The notes: a model not told the origin generated them from the letters alone. A DNA stretch of 64,000 nt from Nostoc linckia FACHB-104 (GCF_014696615.1 NZ_JACJQJ010000015.1:91178-155177); one strand, 5' to 3'; shown: positions 17,455 through 27,658, counted from the stretch's first letter. Program-made: numbers and translations.

Positions 17455-17745
17455 ATGAACAGCGATGAACGCAATATTAGGCTAGAAACTTACTTTCACT
17501 TAGTAGATGTTTTAGCATTAATTACTTGCTGGAGTTTGGCATTATTGACAGGTTTTATATTGTGGTTTGCCCCTACAACAAAAAGTGTAGGTAGTGTTAA
17601 TTGGTTTCTCAGCTTATTGCAATTTGAATGGGGCAAACTTCATTTATTCATGGGTGTAATTGCTTTGTGTATTACAACGGTTCATCTGGTAATTTCTCGA
17701 AGAGTTTTACAAAGTTTGAATCATCGTCCCAATTTATGGGAATAA
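17455..17745 (+). CDS. DUF4405-like membrane protein, possible haem b carrier
   Basis: 96 residues from the ATG at 17455, four bases after the previous stop and behind AGAGGTAA. A longer in-frame start at 17308 would overlap the upstream gene and is rejected. Two membrane helices (about 13-33 and 49-72) each carry histidines: YFHLVDVLALITCW in the first, KLHLFMG and TTVHLVIS around the second. That is the DUF4405 pattern, thought to resemble cytochrome b helices. It could exchange electrons with quinone or with the exported protein encoded before it. Haem binding is inferred. Confidence 0.6.
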   Translation: MNSDERNIRLETYFHLVDVLALITCWSLALLTGFILWFAPTTKSVGSVNWFLSLLQFEWGKLHLFMGVIALCITTVHLVISRRVLQSLNHRPNLWE

Positions 17746-17761
17746 TCTTTATTAAAGATGT

Positions 17762-18055
17762 ATGGAAATTGCACTCAACCCCAATGAATTAGAACTCCTA
17801 GCACGCCGCTTTAAAGTTCTTGCAGAACCCACAAGATTGCAGATTTTAGGGGCATTATGCAATCAAGAGCAGACCGTACAGGAAATATGCGATCGCACTG
17901 GTCTTAAACAAGGAAACGTCTCTAGACACTTACAACTGATGAAAGATGCAGGAGTGTTAACTTGTCGCCGCGAGGGTTCATGGCGCTACTACCGTGTGAT
18001 CGATACCGAACTTTTAGCCATGTGCAAACAAGTTTTCCGCAACGTTATGAGGTGA
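17762..18055 (+). CDS. ArsR-family transcriptional regulator
   Basis: 97 residues forming a single winged helix-turn-helix: FKVLAEPTRLQILGAL, recognition helix LKQGNVSRHLQLMKDAG, wing CRREGSWRYYRV. Cysteines lie at 33, 43, 68 and 88. There is no CxC metal motif of the ArsR/SmtB alpha-3 type. The spread of single cysteines would suit a thiol or persulfide switch as in SqrR/BigR, although the spacing does not match those proteins exactly. It lies 16 bp after the DUF4405 gene and inside the sulfur cluster, so it probably controls that cluster. Confidence 0.8.
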   Translation: MEIALNPNELELLARRFKVLAEPTRLQILGALCNQEQTVQEICDRTGLKQGNVSRHLQLMKDAGVLTCRREGSWRYYRVIDTELLAMCKQVFRNVMR

Positions 18056-18130
18056 ATTGTCATTTGTCATTTGTCATTTGTCATTTGTCATTTGGTGTTT
18101 GGTGTTTGTCCCAGTCCCCAGTCCCCAGTC
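18056..18130. repeat. Tandem TTTGTCA and CAGTCCC repeats
   Basis: Four to five copies of 'catttgt', then 'ggtgtttggtgtttg', then 'cagtccccagtccccagtcccc'. These are noncoding tandem heptamers between the regulator and the SCP2 gene. Confidence 0.8.
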
Positions 18131-18160
18131 CCCAATCCCTAATCCCTTGGAGTTAAAAAC

Positions 18161-18556
18161 ATGACAGAATTATTTTCCCCAGAATGGATGCAAGCTTACG
18201 CAGAGAAATGGAATCAAGAACCTGAGTTAGCAGATGCGCTCAAACAAATTCATTTCAATTCTGTAATTGGTTATGGCTTTGAAAATGAGTCAGAACCTAG
18301 AGGTGTACTCACCATTGTGGATGGAAAAGCTATTGAAGCAAGTGCTTACAATGGGCAAAAACTTAACTGGGATCTGCGTGCTGACAAGGATAATTGGCAA
18401 CAGTGGGTAGCTAAGGGCTTAAACATGATGGGTTTGAGCATGGCTTATATGTCGCGCAAGCTGCAATTCCGTGTAGGAGATTATCTCGCCATGATTAAAG
18501 ACCCCCGTATGGCAGGGCCATTTATTAAGTCTTTCTCGGTTATGGGTAGGGTTTGA
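18161..18556 (+). CDS. SCP2 sterol-binding-fold protein
   Basis: 131 residues resembling the SCP-2 family: an N-terminal helix (PEWMQAYAEKWNQEPELADAL), a central beta sheet (GVLTIVDGKAIEAS) and C-terminal helices with LQFRVGDYLAMIKDPRMAGPFIK. SCP2 folds bind lipids or other hydrophobic molecules in a tunnel. In bacteria the ligand is rarely known. A TTGGAG ribosome binding site precedes the ATG. Its place between the regulator and the rhodanese suggests it handles a hydrophobic sulfur compound or lipid, which is inference only. Confidence 0.7.
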   Translation: MTELFSPEWMQAYAEKWNQEPELADALKQIHFNSVIGYGFENESEPRGVLTIVDGKAIEASAYNGQKLNWDLRADKDNWQQWVAKGLNMMGLSMAYMSRKLQFRVGDYLAMIKDPRMAGPFIKSFSVMGRV

Positions 18557-18691
18557 GTTATTAACCGCCGATAAACGCAGATAAACGCCGATTTGATGAG
18601 ATATATTTTATTCTCTCTGCGTCTGTGCATAAAACAGCTGCAAAAGAATTACTCCCAATCCAAAATCCAAAATCTAAAATCCAAAATTCCA

Positions 18692-19039
18692 ATGAAACGT
18701 ACTCTCAAAGAAAACGAACAAAATCAAACTCAACCTTTCAGCTTAAGCGCTAGACAACTGCAATCTCGACAAGCACAATTCACAATCATTGATGCGCGCA
18801 GCTGGATGGAGTACGTTCTTGGGCATATTTCCGGAGCACGTTACCTCAGTCAAAGCAGTATCCTAAAGGAAATTCCTAAAGACCAACTAATAGTAGTCAC
18901 TTGCCTGTCAGGACACCGCAGTTTAGCTACAGCAAATTGGTTAATAGAGCAAGGCTACAGTAAGGTTTACAACTTACAAGGCGGCATCATGACATGGCAA
19001 CAGTTAGGCTATCCTCTGCAACGAGGAAACAATCCCTAG
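18692..19039 (+). CDS. Rhodanese-like sulfurtransferase
   Basis: 115 residues from the ATG at 18692. An ATG at 18593 adds 33 residues translated from a repeat-like 'ccaaaatctaaaatcc' tract and is rejected. This is a single rhodanese domain: IIDARSWMEYVLGHISGAR, the active-site loop CLSGHRS with the persulfide-forming Cys, and a C-terminal GGIMTWQQLGYPL. It can move sulfane sulfur from polysulfide, the product of SQR, to an acceptor, which fits its position downstream of the SQR-like gene. Confidence 0.85.
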   Translation: MKRTLKENEQNQTQPFSLSARQLQSRQAQFTIIDARSWMEYVLGHISGARYLSQSSILKEIPKDQLIVVTCLSGHRSLATANWLIEQGYSKVYNLQGGIMTWQQLGYPLQRGNNP

Positions 19040-19079
19040 CTATTTGATGCTGAATTAATGGGAGAGCAAAATCAATCTT

Positions 19080-20513
19080 ATGTTTAACGATCAATCGTCC
19101 GTCAACTTGGAACCAACTCATACAGACATTACCGCAGAACCAGCCCCAGAACTACAACCCAAAAAACCCAAGCGGCTGCGGATGATTGCCTTGATTAGTG
19201 TTTTTGCAATCGCATTTGGGGGTGTGGCATGGTTCTGGTTATTTCGTCATGCGTCTGAATCAACGGAAGTGACAACGGCTAATCTCCAACCTCTAGAGGT
19301 GGAAACTACAACGGCTGCCCAAGAATCTGTAGCGGGTGACAGCAGTCTCACTGGTACTATCGAATCTGTGGAAACTGTTACTACTACTAGCCGTATTCAA
19401 GGACAAATTAAAAGTCTCCCAGTGGCAGAAGGTGATAGAGTCAAAGCTGGTCAAGTGCTGGCTATTATCGATGTTAAAGATATCCAAGCCCAAGGGAATC
19501 AGGCATTAGCAGCCATCGCCCAAGCACAAGCTGGTGTCACAGTGGCGGCGGCGGCGCAAACGCAAGCAATGGCTAGTAAAACCCAGGCGGAAGCACAGTT
19601 AAATCAAGCCGAGGCGGGACAACAACAAGCCGAAGCCCAATTACAAGAAGCCCAAGCACAATTAGCTGATGCCCAATTAAATCAACGCCGTATGGCAATG
19701 CTGCAAAAAGATGGTGCAGTTAGTCAGTCACAGTTGGATCAGGCAAATACACAAGTTGCATTAATTCAAGCGCGGATTAAACAAGCCAAGGCGGGTATTG
19801 ATCAAGCTAAACGGGGAATTGATCGCGCCAAAGCTGGCGTACAACAAGCTAGTTCCCAAGTACAGCAAGCCCAAGGCGGGGTAGAACAAGCACGTTCCCA
19901 AGTCCAACAAGCCAAAGCTGGACAACAGCAAACCCTGGCTAACTTAAACTATGGCACTGTCACCGCACCCTTTGCAGGCGTAATTACCAAAAAACATACA
20001 GAAGTCGGTGCGATCGCAGGGCCAGGACAGCCGATAGTTACATTAGAAAGCACCAATCGACTACGTTTAAGTGTCGCAGTGCCAGAATCCTTAATTACCT
20101 TAGTCAGACTGGGAGACGAAGTGACAGTACAGCTAGATACTGTTAACCGTTCCGTCACTGGTCACGTGCGGCAAATTGTACCTTCCGCTAACTTAAATTC
20201 CCGTAGTTTTACTGTGAAAGTCGCTCTAGATAATTCCTATAAATTAATGCCAGGAATGTTCGGCCGCTTAGAACTACCGCGAGAAACTCGCACAGTCATG
20301 ATGATTCCGCAAAATGCTGTATTTAAGCGGGGTCAATTAGCAGGAGTTTATGTAATTGCTGCTAATAATACTGCTCAATTACGCTGGGTGAAAACCGGGA
20401 AAGCGCAAGATAACAAACTAGAAATTGTCTCCGGGTTAGAAACAGGCGATCGCATCATTACTAGCAATGTTGAAGAACTGCGTGATGGACAGCAAGTTGT
20501 CGCTAATAAATAA
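19080..20513 (+). CDS. RND efflux periplasmic adaptor subunit
   Basis: 477 residues: a cytoplasmic tail, one membrane helix (about 38-58), then the membrane-fusion-protein layout. That consists of a lipoyl half (GQIKSLPVAEGDRVKAGQVLAII), a very long Ala/Gln coiled-coil hairpin (about 140-290), the second lipoyl half (YGTVTAPFAGVITKKHTEVGAIAGPGQP), then beta-barrel and membrane-proximal domains (IIPSANLNSRSFTVKVAL, PQNAVFKRG). It links an inner-membrane RND pump to an outer-membrane channel. The pump gene follows 160 bp downstream. The outer-membrane channel is not in the window. Confidence 0.9.
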   Translation: MFNDQSSVNLEPTHTDITAEPAPELQPKKPKRLRMIALISVFAIAFGGVAWFWLFRHASESTEVTTANLQPLEVETTTAAQESVAGDSSLTGTIESVETVTTTSRIQGQIKSLPVAEGDRVKAGQVLAIIDVKDIQAQGNQALAAIAQAQAGVTVAAAAQTQAMASKTQAEAQLNQAEAGQQQAEAQLQEAQAQLADAQLNQRRMAMLQKDGAVSQSQLDQANTQVALIQARIKQAKAGIDQAKRGIDRAKAGVQQASSQVQQAQGGVEQARSQVQQAKAGQQQTLANLNYGTVTAPFAGVITKKHTEVGAIAGPGQPIVTLESTNRLRLSVAVPESLITLVRLGDEVTVQLDTVNRSVTGHVRQIVPSANLNSRSFTVKVALDNSYKLMPGMFGRLELPRETRTVMMIPQNAVFKRGQLAGVYVIAANNTAQLRWVKTGKAQDNKLEIVSGLETGDRIITSNVEELRDGQQVVANK

Positions 20514-20519
20514 AGAGTT

Positions 20520-20645
20520 TTGTCTCACGCAGAGACGCAGAGGCGCAAAGAATTTTTCTTATTAAATAACTCTCTTCCAACTTCTTCCTTAGTGTTCTTC
20601 GCGTCTTCTCTGCGAGACGCTACGCGAACGTGGTTCGTTTATCTC
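20520..20645. repeat. Dispersed repeat between adaptor and pump genes
   Basis: 'tctcacgcagagacgcagaggcgcaaag' (about 20523-20551) and 'tctctgcgagacgctacgcgaacg' (about 20607-20630) are short dispersed repeats. The first is related to those near 1320 and 2235. No gene lies here. Confidence 0.6.
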
Positions 20646-20673
20646 TTCCCAATCTCACAAAACTGCATATCTT

Positions 20674-23600
20674 ATGAACGGTAAAAGTTCAGAATCTAAA
20701 CTTGGTTTTGTTGGCAAACTAGCCAAAAAATTTATTGACTCTAAATTAACTCCCCTAATTATTTTAGTTTCATTATTATTAGGCATTGGGGCAACGATAA
20801 TTCTACCTCGCGAAGAAGAACCGCAAATTACAGTCCCAATGGCAGATGTATTCGTGCAAATGCCTGGTGCAACTGCCAAGGAGGTAGAACAGCGGGTTAC
20901 CTTCCCAATGGAGAAGTTAATTAAAGAATTACCCGGTGTCGAGTATGTTTATTCAACTTCTATCCCTGGTTCATCTGTCGCCATTGTCCGGTTTTATGTA
21001 GGGCAAAAAACCGAAGATGCTATTGTTCAACTTTATAACAAGCTATACGCTAACTTCGATAAAATTCCGGCTGGCGTTTCTCAGCCATTAATTAAATCTC
21101 GCGCCATTGACGATGTACCGATTCTGACGCTAACTTTGTGGAGTAATCAAGCCAACGCTACCGATTTACGGCAAATTGCTGCTCAATTAGATGAGCAAAT
21201 TAAGCAGGTGCCAGATGTTTCGGAAACTACAATTATTGGTGGTCAAAAACGACAGTTACGTATTGAAGTTGACCCAGTCAGGTTGAATGCTTTCGGCTTA
21301 ACGCCCTTAGATATTTCCCAAGCATTACAGTCACAAAATACAGAACTAGCCAGTGGTGCTTTAAGCCAAAATAATCAATCATTCTTAATTAGAACTCAAA
21401 GCTTTATTCGCTCTGCGGAAGATGCACAAAATTTAGTTGTGAGTGTGGCGAATAATCAACCTGTATATTTACGGGATGTAGCTACTGTTAGCGATGGTGC
21501 AGAAGAACCCACTAGTTATGTATTTTTCGGACAAGGAAAGACAGAGGGTAAACATGGTACAGAGAAAGCAGCGACTGGTGAAGCCGATGCAGTGACAATT
21601 GCGATCGCTAAACGTCCAGGTGCAAATGCGATTCAAGTTTCCCATCATGTATTGCACAAGTTAAAGGAAATTCAGCATAATTACATCCCCAACTATGTAC
21701 AGCTAACAGTCACGCGGGATTATGGCGAAACCGCCGCCGAACGTTCTAACGAGTTGCTAGTCCACATGGGGATTGCGGTAATTTCCGTTACTGTATTAAT
21801 GTGGTTTGCACTGGGTACAAAAGAGGCGATGGTGGTGGCAGTTTCCATCCCTGTTACCTTGGCGCTAACTCTCGCCAGCTTTGTCTTTTACGGCTTCACC
21901 CTTAACCGTGTAACATTTTTTGCGTTAATTTTCTCCATTGGGATTTTAGTTGATGATGCGATCGTGGTTGTAGAAAACGTTGGTCGCCATTTGCAACTTC
22001 CCGAAAACAAAACCCGACTGCAGTTATCGCGCAATCGCCAAAAGACACTGCAAAAAATTGTTCTCGAAGCTGTAGACGAGGTAGGAAATCCGACAATTTT
22101 GGCGACTTTAACCGTCATTGCGGCGATTTTACCAATGGCATTCGTTGGTGGCTTGATGGGCCCTTATATGCGTCCAATTCCTTTAGGTGCTTCCGCCGCA
22201 ATGATTTTCTCGGCTTTAGTTGCGTTTATTGTTGTCCCTTGGGCAACGATGCGATTTTTTAGAAATTACAATAGTCATAATCACGGACATAAACAGGAAG
22301 ACTTTCTCAGTCAGCTTTATCGCCGCTTCATGGGGCCGTTAATTGCGCGTCGTCAATGGGGAAACGCCTTTATTGCAGGCACACTGGCCTTATTAATAGC
22401 AGCGTTGGGATTAGCCGGATTTCGCTTGGTAATCATGAAAATGTTACCCTATGACAACAAAAGCGAATTGCAGATTGTCCTCAATATGTCAGAAGGGACA
22501 ACCCTAGAACAGACGGCTAGGGTAACGCAAGAAATGGGGCGATACCTAACCACAGTACCAGAAGTCACGAACTATCAAAGTTATATCGGCACTGCTTCAC
22601 CTTACAACTTCAATGGCTTGGTGCGACATTACTTTTTGCGTTCTGGTGCGAATATTGCAGATATGCAGGTGAACTTTTTACCAAAAGGCGTTCGCCCTGG
22701 GCGTTGGCGAAGCCATCGCCATCGGCAAAGCCATGATATTGCAAAAGCTATCCGTCCTAAGTTAAAGCAAATTGCTGATCAGTATAACGCCCGTGTGCAG
22801 GTGGCGGAAATACCCCCAGGGCCACCAGTCTTACAAACTTTGGTAACTGAGGTATACGGTGCAGATTATGAAAAGCAAATTGATCTAGCTCGACAAATCC
22901 GCCAAATTTATAAAAATACCTCTGATATTGTGGATGTGGATTGGTACATGGAATCACCACAAACAGAATATCATTTCGTAATTGACCGAGAAAAAGCTGC
23001 CCTAAATGGTATTAGTCCAGCGCAAATTTCGCAAGTTTTGCAAATCGCTCTTTCTGGTCAAAATGTGGGTTTAATGCATGATGCTAATTCCCGGGAAGAT
23101 GTAGCAATTAACTTGCGCTTAAATCAAGCAAATCGTACCAGTTTAGCAGACCTTAAATCCTTAAAAATGAAGGGGGTAAGTGGTAATTTAGTCTCTGTAA
23201 GTGACTTAATTCAAACTGAAACTACCACAGCAGATCACAGTATTTATCACAAAAACTTACAACCTGTTGTTTATGTAACTGCTGATGTTGCTGGGAAGGT
23301 TGAGAGTGCAGTTTATGCCATGCTCAATGTGCAATCTCAAATTGATAAACTATCACGTACTAAAGGCTATAACATTGCTACCTACTTTACCGAACAACCC
23401 CCAACTACAGAAAAATTTGGTATTAAATGGGATGGTGAATGGCACGTTACCTTTGAAGTATTCAGAGATTTAGGAATTGCTTTTGCTGTAGTTTTAGTAT
23501 TAATTTATGCCCTTGTAGTTGGCTGGTTCCAATCCTTTGTAACTCCCTTAGTAATTATGGCAGCAATTCCCTTTTCTCTAGTAGGAATTATGCCAGCCCA

Positions 23601-23982
23601 CTGGCTAATGGGAGCATTTTTCAGCGCTACCTCCATGATTGGCTTTATTGCGGGAGCTGGAATTGTGGTGCGAAACTCAATTATTTTAGTAGATTTTATT
23701 GAATTGCGGCTGAAAGAAGGAATCCCCTTAGAAGAGGCAGTAATTGATGCAGGTGCAGTGCGATTTCGCCCGATGTTACTCACAGCCGCAGCAGTGATAG
23801 TTGGTTCAGCAATTATTTTAACTGACCCAATTTTCCAAGGACTAGCAATTTCTTTAATGGCTGGGGAAGTTGCATCTTTGTTATTATCACGTTCAGCCGT
23901 ACCAATTTTATATTACAAAGTCTGGCGAGGTAAAAAATCAAAACTAAAAGCCGCGCCTCTTCCATCTGCAATTGTCAATTAA
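20674..23982 (+). CDS. RND efflux pump, inner-membrane transporter
   Basis: 1102 residues with twelve predicted membrane helices and two large periplasmic loops, typical of the AcrB/MdtB superfamily. It has an N-terminal helix then [11 protein letters not shown], the porter domain with [12 protein letters not shown], and the proton-relay helix TM4 [14 protein letters not shown] (about 420-435) with paired Asp. A second-half TM cluster ([17 protein letters not shown]) follows. It exports a hydrophobic or toxic compound using the proton gradient, with the adaptor encoded upstream. Eight codons at 22702-22725 (RWRSHRHR) look like an in-frame insertion. The substrate is unknown; the context suggests a sulfur-related or lipophilic compound. 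Confidence 0.9.
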   Translation: MNGKSSESKLGFVGKLAKKFIDSKLTPLIILVSLLLGIGATIILPREEEPQITVPMADVFVQMPGATAKEVEQRVTFPMEKLIKELPGVEYVYSTSIPGSSVAIVRFYVGQKTEDAIVQLYNKLYANFDKIPAGVSQPLIKSRAIDDVPILTLTLWSNQANATDLRQIAAQLDEQIKQVPDVSETTIIGGQKRQLRIEVDPVRLNAFGLTPLDISQALQSQNTELASGALSQNNQSFLIRTQSFIRSAEDAQNLVVSVANNQPVYLRDVATVSDGAEEPTSYVFFGQGKTEGKHGTEKAATGEADAVTIAIAKRPGANAIQVSHHVLHKLKEIQHNYIPNYVQLTVTRDYGETAAERSNELLVHMGIAVISVTVLMWFALGTKEAMVVAVSIPVTLALTLASFVFYGFTLNRVTFFALIFSIGILVDDAIVVVENVGRHLQLPENKTRLQLSRNRQKTLQKIVLEAVDEVGNPTILATLTVIAAILPMAFVGGLMGPYMRPIPLGASAAMIFSALVAFIVVPWATMRFFRNYNSHNHGHKQEDFLSQLYRRFMGPLIARRQWGNAFIAGTLALLIAALGLAGFRLVIMKMLPYDNKSELQIVLNMSEGTTLEQTARVTQEMGRYLTTVPEVTNYQSYIGTASPYNFNGLVRHYFLRSGANIADMQVNFLPKGVRPGRWRSHRHRQSHDIAKAIRPKLKQIADQYNARVQVAEIPPGPPVLQTLVTEVYGADYEKQIDLARQIRQIYKNTSDIVDVDWYMESPQTEYHFVIDREKAALNGISPAQISQVLQIALSGQNVGLMHDANSREDVAINLRLNQANRTSLADLKSLKMKGVSGNLVSVSDLIQTETTTADHSIYHKNLQPVVYVTADVAGKVESAVYAMLNVQSQIDKLSRTKGYNIATYFTEQPPTTEKFGIKWDGEWHVTFEVFRDLGIAFAVVLVLIYALVVGWFQSFVTPLVIMAAIPFSLVGIMPAHWLMGAFFSATSMIGFIAGAGIVVRNSIILVDFIELRLKEGIPLEEAVIDAGAVRFRPMLLTAAAVIVGSAIILTDPIFQGLAISLMAGEVASLLLSRSAVPILYYKVWRGKKSKLKAAPLPSAIVN

Positions 23983-24020
23983 ATAGTACTTGGATTTGAT
24001 TGTTGAAATAATACAGGGTG

Positions 24021-24047
24021 CGTTACGGCAGCGTAACGTATCTTTTT
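24021..24047 (+). terminator. Probable terminator after the RND gene
   Basis: The inverted repeat CGTTACG-gcag-CGTAACG is followed by 'tatctttttt', 40 bp after the RND stop. The same palindrome type (GCGTTA.../...TAACGC) occurs at 35998 and 55884 as a dispersed repeat, so it may serve as both. Confidence 0.5.
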
Positions 24048-24131
24048 TAGCTGATATAAAATCACAGTCAGCCTTAGTACCTGAAAATTAATGAGATTGC
24101 TTCCCTTCACTGTGTTACAGTCGCAATGTGT

Positions 24132-24270
24132 CAATACTTGTCAGTTAAGGGCAAAAGGGGCAAGAAAAAACCTTTAGCCCTTACCCTTTCACCTTTCTGC
24201 TGACGCTCACGGCTAAGCCTTTTCCCCAAACTAAATTCCGATTTGAAAATCCTTAACCGAGCAGTATTGG
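24132..24270. repeat. MITE-like repeat, family B copy 2
   Basis: Left end CAATACTTGTCAGTTAAGG and right end CCTTAACCGAGCAGTATTGG, with the same interior as copy 1 (4088-4215). An extra 'ctgctgacgctcacggctaag' is inserted in the C-rich half. That insertion is itself a small dispersed sequence. Confidence 0.7.
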
Positions 24271-24432
24271 ATACTATGTTTGATTACATCTGTATAAGCA
24301 TTATTAGGCAAGATATGTTTAAAAAAATAAAATTACTTCATCAAAAATTTATAGTGAAAATACTTATACACTTTAATAATGCAAAGTATATTATTTAATA
24401 AATGTGATTAGTCGTCGATTAAACATTGAGTA

Positions 24433-24672
24433 ATGCTGAGAGAGCGGAATCTTCTTACAAGTACAGAACAACAAGAAACAGAAGTATGGATAAATTTAAT
24501 GCGTAAAAAGCTTAAATATTTACCTAATAAATGTTTGGCTTCAGAAATTGAGAATTATTTGCAAATAATTGAAAACAATTTGCATAATGACAGACTGATT
24601 GATAATTGTCTCTACAACATTCAAATGTTACGCCTCAAAAGTCAACATCAAACCTGGACAAAGTTGAATTAG
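24433..24672 (+). CDS. Small hypothetical protein
   Basis: 79 residues, hydrophilic and helical in appearance (ETEVWINLMRKKLKYLP...ASEIENYLQIIENNLHNDRLID), ending LKSQHQTWTKLN. No family was recognised and no Shine-Dalgarno sequence is evident. The frame is free of repeats and its composition looks coding, so it is listed as a likely small gene standing alone. Confidence 0.45.
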   Translation: MLRERNLLTSTEQQETEVWINLMRKKLKYLPNKCLASEIENYLQIIENNLHNDRLIDNCLYNIQMLRLKSQHQTWTKLN

Positions 24673-25165
24673 TCATGACCGAACAATTTTATGTTTTAGA
24701 TTTTGAATTAAACTGAAAATCTGAAATCTAAAATAAAGGTTTTTAAGCATCTCCATTTCTCCATTCATAGATAAAAATTTTGTAGTTCAATCCTCTTTTT
24801 TAAAGAAGACGCTTTCTCCAAAATCGAGTAACTGAGCATTTTAATAATCTGCTGTAATTTCTGAAATTATTTGCATAGCAAGGGAAAAGAGAACTGAGTA
24901 GAATAAATACAAATATATTTAGGTTTTTTAAATCAAAATATAAGTCTGATACCATGTTTATTATGTCTTGAATTATTAGATATAAAAAAATCCGAATACA
25001 GTTGGTTGATAAAATATAAATATAAGATTTGTAAGGGCACAACATTGTTGTGCCCTTACCCGTATATGTCACTAATTCAATACTTGCTATGGTTGAATAT
25101 GGTTCAACCTGGGAATTAAATCAAGAAGGTTTTACTGCTCACAGGACAACTATTTAAATCACAGA
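24673..25165. other. Intergenic region with a perfect hairpin
   Basis: Nearly 500 bp with no supported gene; a 90-residue minus-strand frame has no start signal or family resemblance. It contains the palindrome at 25031-25059, with 14-bp arms GTAAGGGCACAACA / TGTTGTGCCCTTAC around one base. That hairpin could terminate the oxidase transcript arriving from the right or be a dispersed repeat. Confidence 0.5.
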
Positions 25166-25768
25166 TTACTGCCAAATGTAAATCAGAATAAACAACACAA
25201 TCCAGATCACATCGACAAAGTGCCAGAATAATGAAGTCGCATTCACACCAAAGTGACCAGTATCATAATTGCCTGGATTAAAAGAGCGTACCAGAATAAT
25301 CAACTGCAAGATAATTCCGGTTAGCACGTGTAAACCGTGAAAGCCTGTGAGCAAATAGAACATCCCACCAAAAACGCCAGAAGTAAAACCAAAGGCGAGG
25401 CTGTTCCATTCAAGCGCCTGTCCTAATAAAAAGTAGCTACCCATAGCCATTGTAGCTCCCAGAAACAGACGAAACTTCATTAAGTCGTGACGTTGCAGAG
25501 CGCGTTCTGCTAGGTAAATCACAAAACTACTAGACACCAGAATCACTGTATTGATAGCAGGGTCTTTAATTTCTAACCCAGAAACACCAGCGGGTAACCA
25601 GTTAGGAGTAGTTATTTTGTAAACAATATATCCAGCAAAAAAGCTCAAGAAAATAACACTTTCTGATAGCAAGAAGACGATGAAGCCAAACATCTTATTG
25701 CCTTCTTCGTCATGGGTATGCTCACCACTTGCGTGATGCGGCTCCTCCGAAGTGAGATAACTGTCCAT
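25166..25768 (-). CDS. ctaE: Haem-copper oxidase subunit III
   Basis: 200 residues with five membrane helices and the subunit III signatures KMFGFIVFLLSESVIFLSFFAGY, TGFHGLHVLTG and LFWHFVDVIWIVLF. Subunit III stabilises the catalytic subunit and does not carry metals. AAGGAG lies before the ATG. It is the last gene of the minus-strand oxidase operon, about 180 bp after subunit I, and belongs with the CuA-less subunit II encoded upstream. Confidence 0.9.
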   Translation of the reverse strand: MDSYLTSEEPHHASGEHTHDEEGNKMFGFIVFLLSESVIFLSFFAGYIVYKITTPNWLPAGVSGLEIKDPAINTVILVSSSFVIYLAERALQRHDLMKFRLFLGATMAMGSYFLLGQALEWNSLAFGFTSGVFGGMFYLLTGFHGLHVLTGIILQLIILVRSFNPGNYDTGHFGVNATSLFWHFVDVIWIVLFILIYIWQ

Positions 25769-25955
25769 TGTGGAAATTCTCCTTAACCAAATTCAGTAAT
25801 GAGTAATGAGTGCCGAGTTTTAAGTGTTGAGTGAAGACCAAGCAAGTAGTCAGCACCCTGAAGGGGAATAAAGGAACCGCAGAGGACGCGGAGGACTCAG
25901 AGAATAGAGGCTCTGCGTGACTCAGCGATAACTCTGCGTTTAGAAATTACTGTTC

Positions 25956-27644
25956 TCAGGAATGTGGCTTGTAGGGATGCGACTGATTTTGAATGTTAGC
26001 AGTCAAAGGTTCAGACTTACCGTAGCCATAGGGTTCGCTGATGACGATGGGGATTTCTTCAAAATTTTCTACTGGTGGTGGTGAAGAAACCAACCATTCC
26101 AACCCAATAGCGCGCCAAGGATTAGCAGGTGCTTTTTGACCATGCATCCAGGAAACTACCATATTGAAAATGAAGGGCAAGGTAGACATACCTAAGAGGA
26201 ATGAGCCAAGACTAGCAATGATGTTCCAGAATTCATACTCTGGTGCGTAGGAAGAAATCCGGCGTAACATCCCTTGCAATCCTAATGGGTGCATGGGTAA
26301 GAAGTTGAGGTTAGTACCAATGAATGTTAACCAGAAGTGCAATTTACCCCAGCCTTCGTAGTACATCCTTCCGGTCATTTTGGGGAACCAGTGGTAGATG
26401 GCTGCATACAAGCCCATTGTCACTGTTCCAAACAGAACATAGTGGAAGTGACCAACTACGAAATAGGTGTTGTTAACGTGAACATCCACAGGTACGGAGG
26501 AAAGCATAATGCCAACGATACCTGCGAAGACAAACATGATCAATGCACCTAAGGCAAATAGCATGGGTGTAGTTAAGCGTATCTTTCCACCCCAAATTGT
26601 TGCTACCCAAGCAAACACCTTGATACCAGTCGGTACAGATACCAACATCGTGGTGACCATGAACAGCATCCGCATCCAGGCTGGTGTACCACTGACATAC
26701 AAATGGTGTACCCAAACAATGGCGCTAACTACTGCAATTAAGAGAGAGGAAATTGCAACTACTTTGTAACCAAATAAAGGTTTACGGCTATAAACAGGGA
26801 ATATTTCCGAGAAGATGCCGAAGATAGGCAGAATGATCACATAAACGGCAGGGTGGGAGTAGAACCAGAAGTAGTGCTGGAACATAACTGGGTTCCCACC
26901 TTTGCTGGGGTCAAAAAAGGCTGTGCCAGCAGTGAGGTCTAGTAACAACATGACTGCACCAGCTGTCAAAGCAGGTAGACCAAAAAGTTGGATGATTTGG
27001 GCGCTAAACACTGCCCAAACGAAGAGGGGCATTTTAAAGAAGCCCATACCTGGTGCCCGCATCTTGACGATGGTGGTAACAAAGTTAACTGCCCCCATAA
27101 TCGAGGAGACACCAGATATTGCTACTGCCAACAACCAGACAACTTGACCATTAATTAGGTGACCTGTGGGGTTTTGCAAGCTAACTGGGGGATAAGCCCA
27201 CCAACCAGCTTGGGCTGGCCCACCTGGGACAAAGAAGCTGGCCATCAAAAGAATCCCGACTACTGGCACCATCCAAAAAGCGACGGCGTTGAGGCGGGGA
27301 AATGCCATGTCTCGTGCCCCAATCATCAAGGGCACTAAATAGTTAGCAAAACCAACTAAGGAGGGGAATGTCCACAAAAACAGCATCACAGTGCCGTGCA
27401 TGGTGAACATACCGTTATAAAAAGTGCGGTCTACTAGGTCTGATTCGGGTGTAATCAGTTCTCCCCGAATCACCATTGCAAAGATACCGCCGACTAAAAA
27501 GAAGATGAATGCTGTAACGAGGTATTGGATACCAATGACCTTGTGGTCAGTGCTGAAGCTGAAGTATTCTTTCCAATTCCCTGGGGATTCGTGGTGAGGT
27601 TCCTCACTAGGGAGATTAACGTTTTTAACAGAGATGTTTGTCAT
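25956..27644 (-). CDS. ctaD: Haem-copper oxidase subunit I
   Basis: 562 residues from the ATG at 27644, which has GGAAA in front; an upstream start at 27662 would overlap subunit II. Twelve membrane helices and the haem/CuB ligand motifs are present: TMHGTVMLF (low-spin haem His), SHPAVYVIILP (CuB His and the cross-linked Tyr), WVHHLYVSG (two CuB His) and VVGHFHYVLFG (haem ligands). The usual HPEVY is HPAVY here, so the D-channel glutamate is absent at that site. Together with the CuA-less subunit II this fits the cyanobacterial alternative terminal oxidase (ARTO, Cox2) rather than the cytochrome c oxidase. Confidence 0.9.
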   Translation of the reverse strand: MTNISVKNVNLPSEEPHHESPGNWKEYFSFSTDHKVIGIQYLVTAFIFFLVGGIFAMVIRGELITPESDLVDRTFYNGMFTMHGTVMLFLWTFPSLVGFANYLVPLMIGARDMAFPRLNAVAFWMVPVVGILLMASFFVPGGPAQAGWWAYPPVSLQNPTGHLINGQVVWLLAVAISGVSSIMGAVNFVTTIVKMRAPGMGFFKMPLFVWAVFSAQIIQLFGLPALTAGAVMLLLDLTAGTAFFDPSKGGNPVMFQHYFWFYSHPAVYVIILPIFGIFSEIFPVYSRKPLFGYKVVAISSLLIAVVSAIVWVHHLYVSGTPAWMRMLFMVTTMLVSVPTGIKVFAWVATIWGGKIRLTTPMLFALGALIMFVFAGIVGIMLSSVPVDVHVNNTYFVVGHFHYVLFGTVTMGLYAAIYHWFPKMTGRMYYEGWGKLHFWLTFIGTNLNFLPMHPLGLQGMLRRISSYAPEYEFWNIIASLGSFLLGMSTLPFIFNMVVSWMHGQKAPANPWRAIGLEWLVSSPPPVENFEEIPIVISEPYGYGKSEPLTANIQNQSHPYKPHS

Positions 27645-27658
27645 CGGTGAGTTTCCTT

